A DNA stretch of 29,258 nucleotides from a virus, in the IMG/VR virus record IMGVR_UViG_3300046001_004220, positions 1-29,258 of that record; one strand, 5' to 3'. The stretch's first letter is position 1; each line of letters opens with the position of its first letter. This document shows, piece after piece, positions 1 through 8,032 of this stretch. A model generated the notes under the pieces. That model saw nothing but the letters and a program-made list of their open reading frames with translations, was not told the origin of the DNA and ran no database searches. A program made the translations under genes and the position numbers.

Positions 1-8
1 TTGGTCAT
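1..8 (-). CDS. start of next late (tail) gene, partial
   Basis: Only the first codons (ATG ACC AA) lie in the window. The ATG at position 8 on the minus strand is preceded by TAGGA about seven bases upstream, a plausible ribosome binding site. It follows the tail tube gene and its terminator, where siphoviruses usually encode tail assembly chaperones, but nothing in the sequence identifies the product. Confidence 0.35.
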
Positions 9-44
9 TTCGATTCCTAAGAAAGACTTTGGTTTCAGTAGCGA

Positions 45-66
45 AGAAAGCCCGGCGTACCGGGCT
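45..66 (-). terminator. intrinsic terminator after tail tube gene
   Basis: On the minus strand AGCCCGG-TACG-CCGGGCT forms a seven-bp GC-rich stem followed by TTTCTTC. It lies just after the stop of the tail tube gene. The T-tract is interrupted, so it may act as a partial terminator or attenuator before the next tail gene. Confidence 0.6.
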
Positions 67-73
67 CGAGTGG

Positions 74-1006
74 TTAGCTGACCGTGACGGTGCAAGCAGC
101 AGAGGTGATAGTTTTGCCCGCCGCGTCAGTGACTTCGCAGGTGTAAGAGCCAGCATCACCGGATGCCACAGATGGAATGTTGAACGTCGAGGCGGTTTTG
201 CCAGGAATGGCGGAGCTTCCTTTCTTCCACACGTAGGTGTAAGGAGCCGAGCCGCCTTGCATAACCACAGCCAGGTCCAGCGCCGAGCCAGTAGAGACCG
301 ATTTGGTTGCCGGCAGGTCAGTCAGGAACGCCAGCGGCGTAACGGATGAATCGGCGATCGGGTAAATCTGCATATCCGATTCGAAGTTCATACGCGCTTC
401 GTTGCTCTCCACGGCGTTGATTTCGGTCTTAGGCACCTTCTGGAAAGACACTTTGGCAGAGTAATAACGGTCCGCTTTGCCGCGCGGGTTATGGAACCAC
501 ACAGCAGTGGTGTCGCTGGATTCGTCAAGTTCACTCAGACGCTTGTAAATTGCCAGCAGCGGATCGTGCGCGAAGGTGTAGACCTGCACCACGGCGTTTT
601 TGAAGGTCGGGATGGTACGGGCCTTATCGTCTTCCAGGAACTGCACGCTGATGGTCTGCTGGTCACCACCCTCAGTGGAAAGGGTCATCACCTGCGGCAT
701 CGTGATCCACGTGTCGATTTTACGCAACGTGCCCGCGCCAGTGCCTGCCGGGAATTTGGTGGTGTCAGAAGTATCGAACGAATCCAGCACGATTTTGGTA
801 CCGGCTACGGATTTAACGCGCAGCACCATATTATCGAGTTTTAGCCAGCCGGAGCTCACCTGCACTACATCGCCCGCCAGGATGCCAGCGGCAGATGCAA
901 CAGTCAGTTCGCATTCAGTAGCGTTAGAGGCAGCGGTAAAGGTGATGGGAGCCTGATAGGCCTTGGCCACGTTCACACGCGAGCCGTTAGGGATTGCGAA
1001 TGCCAT
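74..1006 (-). CDS. major tail tube protein with C-terminal Ig-like domain
   Basis: 310 residues. Residues 1 to about 225 look like a siphovirus tail tube subunit: beta-rich, starting MAFAIPNG, with a mid-section QTISVQFLEDDKAR. Tube subunits polymerise into the tail channel around the tape measure. Residues from about 230 to the end form a separate Ig-like domain, shown by the YTYVWKKG tryptophan strand and the DAGSYTCEVTDAAG tyrosine-corner/cysteine motif typical of I-set folds. Such domains decorate phage tails and capsids and are thought to bind cell-surface sugars weakly. It follows the tail terminator gene and is separated from it by an intrinsic terminator. The fold call rests on motifs and gene order; tail tube is more certain than the exact family. 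Confidence 0.8.
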   Translation of the reverse strand: MAFAIPNGSRVNVAKAYQAPITFTAASNATECELTVASAAGILAGDVVQVSSGWLKLDNMVLRVKSVAGTKIVLDSFDTSDTTKFPAGTGAGTLRKIDTWITMPQVMTLSTEGGDQQTISVQFLEDDKARTIPTFKNAVVQVYTFAHDPLLAIYKRLSELDESSDTTAVWFHNPRGKADRYYSAKVSFQKVPKTEINAVESNEARMNFESDMQIYPIADSSVTPLAFLTDLPATKSVSTGSALDLAVVMQGGSAPYTYVWKKGSSAIPGKTASTFNIPSVASGDAGSYTCEVTDAAGKTITSAACTVTVS

Positions 1007-1030
1007 AGCACTCTCCTGAATTTAGGTAAT

Positions 1031-1052
1031 AAAAAACCCGCCGGGCGGCGGG
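1031..1052 (-). terminator. intrinsic terminator between tail terminator and tail tube genes
   Basis: On the minus strand CCCGCC-GCCC-GGCGGG is followed by an uninterrupted run of six T. It abuts the TGA stop of the upstream gene at 1053. It is a canonical rho-independent terminator inside the late operon, so the genes beyond it depend on antitermination or read-through. Confidence 0.8.
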
Positions 1053-1502
1053 TCAGTAATCAGCGCGGTACTGCATGCTGACAGGGGTGGTGTAGGTGAT
1101 AGAGCCGGTAGTGCCGTTGGGTGATGATGTGGGGCGATCCTGTATAGGTTGGCGCACCTGCGGCGGGCCATTGATATAAACGGTCAGGTCACCATCCACC
1201 AGCGGCAGCCCTTCAGGAAAAGCATCTGCGACAGACTTTGTCAGCCCTCTGGCCAGAGTCACGCCGCTACCTGCTGGTGCAATGATATTGAGCTGGAGAA
1301 TGCCCTGGTATGTACGCAACTGACCTTCCAGGTCCTGCCCCACGGTTTGCGCAGGTAGGACATAAACGCGCCCGTAAGGGGCATCATCAGGCGGGGTAAA
1401 AGCGATGTTAGGCCAGGCGATCGGCAATCCGAGCGACTCAGCGATAATCGCCACCCGGCTCTCCAGCAATTCAGCAATTCGCATGGACTGGTCACCGGCC
1501 AT
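1053..1502 (-). CDS. tail terminator-like protein (DUF4128 type)
   Basis: 149 residues, a mixed alpha/beta protein of the size of siphovirus tail terminator proteins, which cap the tail tube and join it to the head. The N-terminal helix (MRIAELLESRVAIIAESLGLP) and the following IAWPNIAFTPP strand look like DUF4128 proteins. The ATG at 1502 has GAGGTGCGCA just upstream; a second ATG (MRIAEL) lies at 1484. It overlaps the preceding gp10-like gene by a few bases, indicating translational coupling. The role is inferred from its place between the neck genes and the tail tube. Confidence 0.65.
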   Translation of the reverse strand: MAGDQSMRIAELLESRVAIIAESLGLPIAWPNIAFTPPDDAPYGRVYVLPAQTVGQDLEGQLRTYQGILQLNIIAPAGSGVTLARGLTKSVADAFPEGLPLVDGDLTVYINGPPQVRQPIQDRPTSSPNGTTGSITYTTPVSMQYRADY

Positions 1503-2091
1503 TGCGCACCTCGTTCATTGCCTCGCGGAAGTATTGGGCTGCATCCAATGCGGTCAACCCGACCATACCGCCGGGCGCCTGGTTTGAATGTCCGTTCTCC
1601 AGTGCCTGGGCATATGGCAGGTTGTTAGTGAAGTAAATCGTGCTCACTTGCCCTACTCTGAACACCTCAAGCACCGCCAGACCGCGGAAGTTGGAACCCT
1701 GCCCCGAAGCGTCCGGGGTATCGTTCGTCTCTGTTGGCTGGCTATCGAACCCGACATACCAGTTGTTCTTGAACCGACCACCGACATAACCCTCAGGCTT
1801 TTTGATGTCCATCGAGTCGTTTACACGCAAACCGCGCTTTAGTCGTCCCGATTTGGTCAGGTTGGCAGGATCATCGCGAAGGGCAGCATTATGTTCACGC
1901 ACTGCAGTGTTATAAGCAGAGGCCGTTTGGTTCACTTGCCAGGTCTCCGGCTGCCCGACTGGTGACATCTCCACCAACCTACCCAGGATTTTGATACCCG
2001 TCCGGCGCACCGCCTCGTCAATCTCCTGCTTTGACCCATCAACGAACAGCTGAATAGCAGCCAGGAACGGCTGATTTACGGAACTGGTCAT
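1492..2091 (-). CDS. HK97 gp10-like neck/tail-connector protein
   Basis: 199 residues. The N-terminal part has the helical pattern of HK97 gp10-type proteins (GSKQEIDEAVRRTGIKILGRLVEMSPVG...), and the C-terminal NLPYAQALENGHSNQAPGGMVGLT block is their characteristic glycine-rich signature. These proteins act at the head-tail joining region and are needed for tail completion. It sits one base from the head-closure gene upstream and overlaps the tail terminator gene downstream. The family call is good; the exact virion position is inferred. Confidence 0.72.
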   Translation of the reverse strand: MTSSVNQPFLAAIQLFVDGSKQEIDEAVRRTGIKILGRLVEMSPVGQPETWQVNQTASAYNTAVREHNAALRDDPANLTKSGRLKRGLRVNDSMDIKKPEGYVGGRFKNNWYVGFDSQPTETNDTPDASGQGSNFRGLAVLEVFRVGQVSTIYFTNNLPYAQALENGHSNQAPGGMVGLTALDAAQYFREAMNEVRNGR

Positions 2092-2092
2092 A

Positions 2093-2446
2093 TCAGGTCC
2101 TTAGCTGGATGTTATAGGAGATCAACACGTCTGCCGGCTTAACCGGATTCGGCTGTACCACGCGCCACTTTTGGCCGTCGATATCAATGATGTCACCGAT
2201 GCGCACCTCAGTTTCAAACGTGGCCGCCAGCTTCTTATCGCCTGTAGCAATCAGAGAGCCGTCGATTTCACGAGTGGAGTATTCAGTGATAACGCCAGTA
2301 ACGGTCGCGATAACAGGCTCGGTGGTAATCTCTTTCCCGTACTGATCGCGGGTGGTGGTACCGCCTCGGGTCAGTTGGTAGGATTTGCCGTTATCCTTCA
2401 GGAGCCGCGTTGCCGTAGCGCGCATGCGGCGATAGTCGATTGCCAT
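2093..2446 (-). CDS. head closure/stopper-like protein
   Basis: 117 residues, mostly beta strands (TEVRIGDIIDIDGQKWRVVQPNPVKPADVLISYNIQLR), the usual small beta-barrel look of siphovirus head-closure (stopper) proteins. It sits between a connector-like gene (one base upstream) and the gp10-like gene (one base downstream), the standard order for adaptor, stopper and tail-completion proteins. Family membership is inferred from size, strand pattern and gene order, not from a diagnostic motif. Confidence 0.5.
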   Translation of the reverse strand: MAIDYRRMRATATRLLKDNGKSYQLTRGGTTTRDQYGKEITTEPVIATVTGVITEYSTREIDGSLIATGDKKLAATFETEVRIGDIIDIDGQKWRVVQPNPVKPADVLISYNIQLRT

Positions 2447-2447
2447 G

Positions 2448-2930
2448 CTACCCCCTTTCGACCCGGACCTGGTTGCCGCCCACTACAAGCCCGCGCAGTG
2501 CGGAATAGAACCATGGGAATGACGGAGAAGCTTTATTCGTTCCCGGCTCATACTGGACTGTTACCGCACCCTCGACGCGCTCCATCGTCACCGCCCCACC
2601 GCCAGCGACCGACGGGGTGAGGTCAATCTCCTGCGATTCGATGGCCAGGCGACATTGAGCATCAATCAGGCGCTGTGGAATCGCATCATTCGACAGGTCA
2701 ACACCATCGAAGCGCACGCCGGAACGCGGCCAAGATAGAGGCTGTGATGCGCTGGAACGCTGACCGCGCCAGGCCTTCCCTTCCAGAAAGTCCATTGCCT
2801 GCATCAGCATCTGACCGCACTCACCATCATCTGCAGGAATGCTATATCCGCGCCCGGCGGCAAATGCCCGCAGGTCTGACACGCTGGCGTAGCTGTTGAA
2901 GCCTGGAGAGTTGGGATCGGCAACCAGCAT
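2448..2930 (-). CDS. head-tail connector/adaptor protein (DnaT-like family)
   Basis: 160 residues. It starts MLVADPNSPGFNSYASVSDL and contains AAGRGYSIP and a helical stretch ending in a tryptophan (AMDFLEGKAWRG). This matches a phage family often named 'putative DnaT-like ssDNA binding protein', which by position is the head-tail adaptor bound beneath the portal. The helical core and the C-terminal strand (PWFYSALRGLVVGGNQVRVERG) fit an adaptor. The DnaT label is probably a historical misnomer and I see no evidence of a replication role. Confidence 0.6.
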   Translation of the reverse strand: MLVADPNSPGFNSYASVSDLRAFAAGRGYSIPADDGECGQMLMQAMDFLEGKAWRGQRSSASQPLSWPRSGVRFDGVDLSNDAIPQRLIDAQCRLAIESQEIDLTPSVAGGGAVTMERVEGAVTVQYEPGTNKASPSFPWFYSALRGLVVGGNQVRVERG

Positions 2931-2932
2931 GG

Positions 2933-3250
2933 TTATTCCTCCAGACGCCAGTCCAGCGCCAGCCAGTTATCCACTTCATCAGGATGAACATCTGCGCGCA
3001 GCGGGCCGCCATGGAATTCTGGGGTGTCACGTACCATGACCACCAGCTTAATACCTTGCTGTTCCTGCTGCTGTTCCTGCTGCTGTTCCTGCTGCTGTTC
3101 CTGCTGCTGTTCCTGCTGCTGTTCCTGCTGCTGTTCCTGCTGCTGTTCCTGCTGCTGTTCCTGCTGGGCAGGATTTTTATCAGCGGCCTGCTGAGCTGCA
3201 AGCTTTTCCGCTTCACGCTGAGCGCGCTGCTCTTTGGTTAATCCGGCCAT
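2933..3250 (-). CDS. small head-region protein with (QQEQ)9 repeat
   Basis: 105 residues in three parts. Residues 1-28 are charged and helical (MAGLTKEQRAQREAEKLAA...). Residues about 29-64 are nine perfect QQEQ tetrapeptides encoded by a 12-bp DNA repeat. Residues about 66-105 are a short globular tail (IKLVVMVRDTPEFHGGPLRADV...). The tail resembles small proteins found between coat and connector genes in related phages, but I cannot name its function. The glutamine-rich stretch is probably a flexible or coiled linker. The 12-bp period keeps the frame, so copy-number changes would alter length without breaking the gene. The ATG has GGAGG-like bases upstream (minus-strand TCAGGAGGCCCA). Confidence 0.7.
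   Translation of the reverse strand: MAGLTKEQRAQREAEKLAAQQAADKNPAQQEQQQEQQQEQQQEQQQEQQQEQQQEQQQEQQQEQQGIKLVVMVRDTPEFHGGPLRADVHPDEVDNWLALDWRLEE
3057..3167 (-). repeat. 12-bp tandem repeat encoding (QQEQ)9
   Basis: Nine tandem copies of a 12-bp unit (plus-strand reading gttcctgctgct; minus-strand coding cagcaggaacag) with essentially no variation, inside the preceding gene. The identity between units suggests recent expansion or contraction by slippage or recombination. Confidence 0.95.
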
Positions 3251-3261
3251 TGGGCCTCCTG

Positions 3262-3285
3262 AAAAACAAAGGGGCCGAAGCCCCC
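3262..3285 (-). terminator. intrinsic terminator after major coat gene
   Basis: On the minus strand GGGGC-TTCG-GCCCC, with one further flanking G, is followed by TTTGTTTTT. The UUCG-type tetraloop and T-rich tail make a strong terminator about five bases after the coat gene stop. It probably helps keep coat expression above that of the downstream neck genes. Confidence 0.8.
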
Positions 3286-3289
3286 TGGG

Positions 3290-4429
3290 TTAACCCATGA
3301 TGATGGCGGAATGACGTGGCGCCACAGCAGCCACACCCCACGCCAGACCCACTTCATAACGCACCTGACGGTACTGGCGGTACAGCGCCACCTGGAAGGT
3401 GATGCCAGATACCGGGTCGGTCACATTCATGACATCATCAGCAGTATCGCCACCTTCAGGCATCGCCGGGGTACGGCTGGCCAGCAGGAATGCCCCGCGG
3501 TCAAACGCCATGTTCGGTACGAATTCGCTCAACACGGTGACATCAGCCTGATCTGCCAGATCCTGACGGAGGCCCGGCGCGCTAATAGTGATAGTGGAAG
3601 ACGTAGCCGCAACGACCAGATACTGATTGTCATCACCGGCGAACTTCACCGCAGTACCTGCAGCAATACCGCCGGTACCGGCAGAGATAGCGATGATGAT
3701 GTCGCCCTCTTTCTTCGCGCCATTGACCTTATAGCCAGCAGCAGCGCTTTTCGCGGTACGCTTGATGCTGAAGGATTCGTGGAGGTTGAAGCCCATGATG
3801 CGACCGATAACACCTTCACGCAGCAGCTGGTCGGTTCCCGCTTCGTTCGCTTTGAAGAGGACAGCCTGCTTACCACGGATGGATGCCATCGCTTCGCCAC
3901 CCAGCACCATACGCAAATCGGTAGTCGGCGCACCGTTATCGGTCAGGATTTGACGCGCCAACGCAGCATCAGTCAGATCGTCTTTGATGCTGAACGGGGT
4001 ATTCTTCGGCGCGCCAACAGCGCGGGAGGAGTTGAGGTACAGCGCAGCGAGGTCTGCATCCACTTCGTTCGCCAGCGCACGGAAAGCCTGCTTGAACTGG
4101 TCAGCCAGGATGGTGTTGTAGGTACCAGCCGGGCCCAGAGCCAATTGCTCTTCACCATTCCATTTCACCGGGGCCATTTTGGATTTGGTGATTTTGACAT
4201 CCACACCACCGATGGTCTGGTCGCCAGAATTAGGCGCTGAAGGACCAGGGACAATATCTTCAGTGGTGGCTGCAGGTGCGACTGGCGCACGTACGGTCTG
4301 GTCTTTTGCAGCAGCATCCGCTTTCGCGTCACGCGCCACCGCAGGAATAAAACCAGTTTGCTCGCGGGACACTACGTCCAGCGCGGTATAGATGGTCGGG
4401 ATCAGACCAGTAATCGTATTGCCTGCCAT
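3290..4429 (-). CDS. major capsid (coat) protein, P22 gp5-like
   Basis: 379 residues, starting MAGNTITGLIPTIYTALDVV, the N-terminal signature of the P22 coat-protein family with an HK97 fold. The N-arm and linker (about 1-75) lead into the P-domain region (MAPVKWNGEEQLALGP). A glycine-rich beta segment around 245-300 (GTGGIAAGTAVKFAGDDNQYL) is in the right place for the insertion domain of this family. The C-terminal part (YRQYRQVRYEVGLAWGVAAVAPRHSAIIMG) is conserved A-domain/P-domain sequence. It assembles the icosahedral head on the scaffold encoded just upstream. It is shorter than P22 gp5 (430 residues). The family call is strong. Confidence 0.88.
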   Translation of the reverse strand: MAGNTITGLIPTIYTALDVVSREQTGFIPAVARDAKADAAAKDQTVRAPVAPAATTEDIVPGPSAPNSGDQTIGGVDVKITKSKMAPVKWNGEEQLALGPAGTYNTILADQFKQAFRALANEVDADLAALYLNSSRAVGAPKNTPFSIKDDLTDAALARQILTDNGAPTTDLRMVLGGEAMASIRGKQAVLFKANEAGTDQLLREGVIGRIMGFNLHESFSIKRTAKSAAAGYKVNGAKKEGDIIIAISAGTGGIAAGTAVKFAGDDNQYLVVAATSSTITISAPGLRQDLADQADVTVLSEFVPNMAFDRGAFLLASRTPAMPEGGDTADDVMNVTDPVSGITFQVALYRQYRQVRYEVGLAWGVAAVAPRHSAIIMG

Positions 4430-4446
4430 TTATGGCTCCTTTCGAT

Positions 4447-5199
4447 TTAATCGACGATGCTGACGCCGTCTTTCAGCGCTGCTTGCTTGCCAGCGTTATC
4501 CAGGGAATCAAACGCATCGCGTTTCATGGTTTTTTGCCCGGCCTGGTGCTGCGACTGGTGAGAACCGCCGCCGCTGTTACCGGACGATTTGAGGATGTAA
4601 TCTTTCTGCGGATGCGACTCGACCAGAGACTCCAGGGCCTCATCAAAGCTGGCTAACTCGCCGGGCTTGGTGCGTGAGAACACCTTATTGCCCTGGCCGT
4701 CGTAGGCCACAACCTTCCCTTCTTCGATTTTGAAGTTCTGACCGAAGTAGGAACGCACGAACTCAGTCGGGATCGCCATCTTCTCGGAAATGAACTTAGA
4801 GCCACCGAAGCGGCCGCCGATCATCTCGTCGTAGAGTTGAGTTTCCAGCTGCTTGGTCTTGCCGTTCGCCTCGTCCAGCTGCTGTTGGAAAACTTTGGTG
4901 ATCTCCGCCTTTACCTGGTCAACGGCACCAGCATCGATCAGTTTTTTCTGGTCGATTTTGGTCATCATCTCCAGGGCTTCGAGCGCCTTGGCCGGGTCGG
5001 TGATGCCAGAGAATTTCGCGAGATTGGCTTCCGCCGCTTCCTTCGCTTCGCGGTGAGTTTTCGCCTCGCCATTCAGGGAGGTGATTTTGGTCATCGCTGC
5101 GACCGCATCGAACGGGATCTCTTTGCCATCATCATGGATGTACACAGGCATACCGTTTTCAACGACCACATTTCCGTTAGCATCAAGTTTCAGTTTCAT
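4447..5199 (-). CDS. scaffolding-like protein (DUF6651 type)
   Basis: 250 residues, highly charged and helical. The N-terminus is a small strand region (MKLKLDANGNVVVENGMPVYI) and the middle (about 40-125) is a long alanine/lysine/glutamate helix likely to be coiled coil. The C-terminal third is low-complexity (SSGNSGGGSHQSQHQAGQ) followed by KRDAFDSLDNAGKQAALKDG. It lies directly upstream of the coat gene, where P22-like and HK97-like phages encode their internal scaffold. This resembles proteins annotated as DUF6651 or capsid assembly protein. The scaffold role is inferred from position and composition. Confidence 0.65.
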   Translation of the reverse strand: MKLKLDANGNVVVENGMPVYIHDDGKEIPFDAVAAMTKITSLNGEAKTHREAKEAAEANLAKFSGITDPAKALEALEMMTKIDQKKLIDAGAVDQVKAEITKVFQQQLDEANGKTKQLETQLYDEMIGGRFGGSKFISEKMAIPTEFVRSYFGQNFKIEEGKVVAYDGQGNKVFSRTKPGELASFDEALESLVESHPQKDYILKSSGNSGGGSHQSQHQAGQKTMKRDAFDSLDNAGKQAALKDGVSIVD

Positions 5200-5279
5200 T
5201 GTTTTTGCTCCAGCCTTCCGGCCATACGTAAAGGGTCATCCGACCCGGGCACCGCGTCGCATCCGCTCAGCGGCAGGCA

Positions 5280-5303
5280 TAAAAAAAGCTGCCCTGAGGC
5301 AGC
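5280..5303 (-). terminator. intrinsic terminator inside head gene cluster
   Basis: On the minus strand GCTGCC-TCAG-GGCAGC is followed by seven T. It lies just after the stop of the small gene at 5307-5516, before the scaffold-like gene. The roughly 80 bases from here to the scaffold start show no other clear signal. Confidence 0.8.
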
Positions 5304-5306
5304 CTG

Positions 5307-5516
5307 TTAGATAAATTCGATTGTAATTTCGCCGCGTAGCTTGCGGGAGTAAACCTCACTCCGCTTTCGTTTATGGATCCGTAGCGGGTGTGGATGAATG
5401 CATGCGACACCTCGCTTAACGTCCGCCCAAACGCAGCTCTTTACCTCATTGCCATTTACAAACACCCTTCGTCTGCCACGGCCATCGCCCACGCAGTGAA
5501 AATCATCATTACGCAT
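5307..5516 (-). CDS. small basic protein of unknown function
   Basis: 69 residues, starting MRNDDFHCVGDGRGRRRVFVNG and rich in arginine, lysine and histidine. I do not recognise it. The short beta-like start (RRRVFVNGNEVKSCVWADVKRGVA) resembles small phage proteins found between head-morphogenesis and scaffold genes. Its ATG is three bases after the previous stop, with GAGGGGTAGGG upstream as a strong ribosome binding site. An intrinsic terminator follows. Confidence 0.6.
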   Translation of the reverse strand: MRNDDFHCVGDGRGRRRVFVNGNEVKSCVWADVKRGVACIHPHPLRIHKRKRSEVYSRKLRGEITIEFI

Positions 5517-5519
5517 ACC

Positions 5520-6626
5520 CTACCCCTCAAATGCCGACGCATCCACGCGGCGCAATTCGTCCAGGGTAAGGAACTCCCCGGCATCATTGAACATCTCCGG
5601 CACGGTGATTTTGCCGTCACGCAGCATCTGCGCGCGAGTAACGCCCAGCACCTGCTCCTGCCGCGCGTAAGGCTGCCTCGCAAGCCATTCGGCATAGCTG
5701 GTATGCGTTGGCACCTGTCCGTCCATTGAGGCGCGCGTGGCGTTGCTCAGCTCGCCTGAGGCTATTTGCATTTCCTCCCACGATTTAGTGATCAGGATTT
5801 CGCAGGAGCGGCAGCAAAAATGGATTTTGCCGGGTCCGCGCAGATACGGAATTGCATGGCCCAGCGGCTTGCCATCGAGCGAGTAGAGTTTGCGGTCGCG
5901 GATGATGCAACACTGGCTGGTGTGGGTGTCCAGAGTCGAAGACCACTGTTTGGCCTTCACGATATCGCTATTGGCTTGTGCAAACTCCTGGCGCGCCGTT
6001 GCTGCCATATGGTTCACCGCGGTGCGGGCAACAACAGCAAGGTCACGACGTGAGGCATTGATAACCCCGTCTTGGCGGTTAAGTTGCGGCGTGCCGGCGA
6101 CGCGCTTCACGATCTGCTCGACGGTTTCACCCTGAAGAAATCCGGTACGCACCGCACTGGTGATTTTATCCAGCCGATCGGATTCAAGCTTTTGGCCCCA
6201 CTCTTTCAGCAATCTCCCCTGAAAAGGTTGCGCCACCGCAGAGGCGTAGACCTGCTCTGGGGCAATGCTTTGCAGCGGGACGTGTTTCAGCACCTGCCCG
6301 GGTATAAGGCTGCTGAACAGGTCCATCTGATACCCGGTCTCATAATCCGTGTAACGTGCCAGCTCACGCTCCAGGGACGCATTAACCGGTTCGTAGGCTT
6401 GATGGTTCAGTTCACGAACACCGGCCATTAGAGAGGCCAGACGACGCGCACTGTAGGTATCAGCGCGCTTGCCATCCAGCAGCACCAGCAGCCTGGCGGC
6501 CAGTTCAGCATCCAACTTGTTCAGCAGCGCGACCATGCGCCGGGCGACGCCGGTACCGTAACGCGTCACGTACAAGCCGTGCGCGATGGTCTCGTCCAGT
6601 AGCCTGTCATTCACGGAACGGGCCAT
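5520..6626 (-). CDS. phage head morphogenesis protein (SPP1 gp7/Mu gpF-like)
   Basis: 368 residues from the ATG at 6626 (MARSVNDRLLDETIAHG), one base after the portal stop; an upstream in-frame ATG would overlap the portal more. The C-terminal half carries the minor-head-protein signature: AVVARTAVNHMAATARQEFAQ, then DTHTSQCCIIRDRKLYSLDGKPLG and a CCRSC cluster, which look like the conserved Cys/His motif of the Phage_Mu_F family. These proteins enter the procapsid in a few copies, often bound to the portal, and may act in DNA ejection or portal incorporation. Position between portal and scaffold supports the call. Confidence 0.82.
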   Translation of the reverse strand: MARSVNDRLLDETIAHGLYVTRYGTGVARRMVALLNKLDAELAARLLVLLDGKRADTYSARRLASLMAGVRELNHQAYEPVNASLERELARYTDYETGYQMDLFSSLIPGQVLKHVPLQSIAPEQVYASAVAQPFQGRLLKEWGQKLESDRLDKITSAVRTGFLQGETVEQIVKRVAGTPQLNRQDGVINASRRDLAVVARTAVNHMAATARQEFAQANSDIVKAKQWSSTLDTHTSQCCIIRDRKLYSLDGKPLGHAIPYLRGPGKIHFCCRSCEILITKSWEEMQIASGELSNATRASMDGQVPTHTSYAEWLARQPYARQEQVLGVTRAQMLRDGKITVPEMFNDAGEFLTLDELRRVDASAFEG

Positions 6627-6627
6627 T

Positions 6628-8028
6628 TCACACCCCCGGAGGTGGTTCACTCAGTGACGCAGACTCGGCCAGCAACTCGCTCAGCACCGTATCAGGATCC
6701 GCATCGGCATCAATCAGGTTGAGTTTTTGCAGGGCTTTAATCGCATCGATACGGCGAAGGTCACCGCCCTGGCGCAGGGACTGAATAGCCAGCGCAGCAG
6801 GCGGGTTGAATTCTTTCGACTCAACATCCAGCTCGGTGCGCACATCTACGTTGCCGCCCTCCTTCTCGCCGATGTACTCAGCCATGATCTGCAGGATGTT
6901 GTCTATCGCGTCTTCGAGGCTGGTGGCCATAGTGTAGAGCGGCGACTGCTCCTGCATTTTCTCTTCGGAGGTCTGATCCACCGATTTGGTAGAGGTGTTC
7001 TCCGTACGCAGCAGCTTCGCGCCAGCCTGGCGCATCTGCTCCACCAACTCTGCCAGCGACTCTTTGCCGGCACCAATGGATGAACCGGTATGTTCTACGT
7101 ATTCCAGACCCTGGGTTTGCCGATCGGTGAACGATGTGGCAGACGAAGACCCAATTACCAGCTCTTCTCCCTGCTCAAGCCCAAACACCGTCAATATAGG
7201 CACCCGGGCGACGTGCAGGATGTTGTCCTGCTCACTTTGGCTTTGCCAGTGCTTGATATTCAGCATGGCCATGTTGAGTAGCGGCGGTGAACCACACATA
7301 AACCCGGTGCGCTTGGTGTAGAGCGTCACCAGGGTGATATCTTTACGAGAGGTTTGCCATTGATCGAATATCTCCCAGTTCGCCGCGCCCTCGGTACCTC
7401 TGGACTTGCGGTAGATTTCCACCTTCCCCGGCGTCAGATAACGTATCTGCTCCACCTTTGTTTGCCCGAAGTCGTCACCGTCCTCGACAACCACCTCTTT
7501 GATGCGCAGCGCGGTGAGCACCAGCTTACCGTCCGCCATCTTCGACTTCCATCCGATTACCTGGCGGGGATTAAGCATTGTGACGTACGGGCGCGCGCCG
7601 GTAGCTTTCTCATCCGCTTTGGTTTTCACCCTTTCTGGGTCCACCCTGGGATAGTCCACCAGCGCATGGGAGAGGCCATACTGCATCGCAAGGCCGAAGA
7701 ATGACTGAGCCCAGACATCGAGGCGGGTGCCTTCCAGGTCGATGTTCTTCGCAAACTCGCGCAGTTGATCAGGAACGTTCTCGGCCAGCTTAATCGGCTC
7801 GGCAAATACGCGCCCGATGTTTTGCTTAATGGTCTCTTCGTAGGCGGGCAAAAGCGTGGCCACGGAGAGGCGTTTTTTATAGTCCTCTTTGTCTTCTTTC
7901 GGCCAGCGCGGGAGATATGACTCGCCCAGTTGTCGCATATAGAGCGTGCCGCCCATCAGGGCATCATTGATATCCCACGCCTCGACCATGTTCCCATAGT
8001 CCAGATTGGGTGTTGAGATGTCAGGCAT
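6628..8028 (-). CDS. portal protein (DUF4055 family)
   Basis: 466 residues, starting MPDISTPNLDYGNMVEAWDIND. The sequence shows the DUF4055 portal pattern: DALMGGTLYMRQLGESYLPRWPKE near the N-terminus, the YVTMLNPRQVIGWKS segment mid-protein, and a C-terminal helical part (ALAIQSLRQGGDLRRIDAIKALQKLNLI). Portals form a 12-subunit ring at one capsid vertex through which terminase packages DNA. It lies four bases after terminase and one base before the head-morphogenesis gene, the standard order. Confidence 0.85.
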   Translation of the reverse strand: MPDISTPNLDYGNMVEAWDINDALMGGTLYMRQLGESYLPRWPKEDKEDYKKRLSVATLLPAYEETIKQNIGRVFAEPIKLAENVPDQLREFAKNIDLEGTRLDVWAQSFFGLAMQYGLSHALVDYPRVDPERVKTKADEKATGARPYVTMLNPRQVIGWKSKMADGKLVLTALRIKEVVVEDGDDFGQTKVEQIRYLTPGKVEIYRKSRGTEGAANWEIFDQWQTSRKDITLVTLYTKRTGFMCGSPPLLNMAMLNIKHWQSQSEQDNILHVARVPILTVFGLEQGEELVIGSSSATSFTDRQTQGLEYVEHTGSSIGAGKESLAELVEQMRQAGAKLLRTENTSTKSVDQTSEEKMQEQSPLYTMATSLEDAIDNILQIMAEYIGEKEGGNVDVRTELDVESKEFNPPAALAIQSLRQGGDLRRIDAIKALQKLNLIDADADPDTVLSELLAESASLSEPPPGV

Positions 8029-8032
8029 GGAG

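Noticed and set aside
2448-2930. DnaT-like replication protein
   Set aside because: It lies within the neck gene cluster; adaptor function is far more likely than replication.
3057-3167. CRISPR-like array
   Set aside because: Units are 12 bp, contiguous and without spacers; it is a coding tandem repeat.
3311-4240. Long plus-strand ORF opposite the coat gene (309 codons)
   Set aside because: It is antisense to a clear coat protein, has no plausible product and is a codon-bias shadow.
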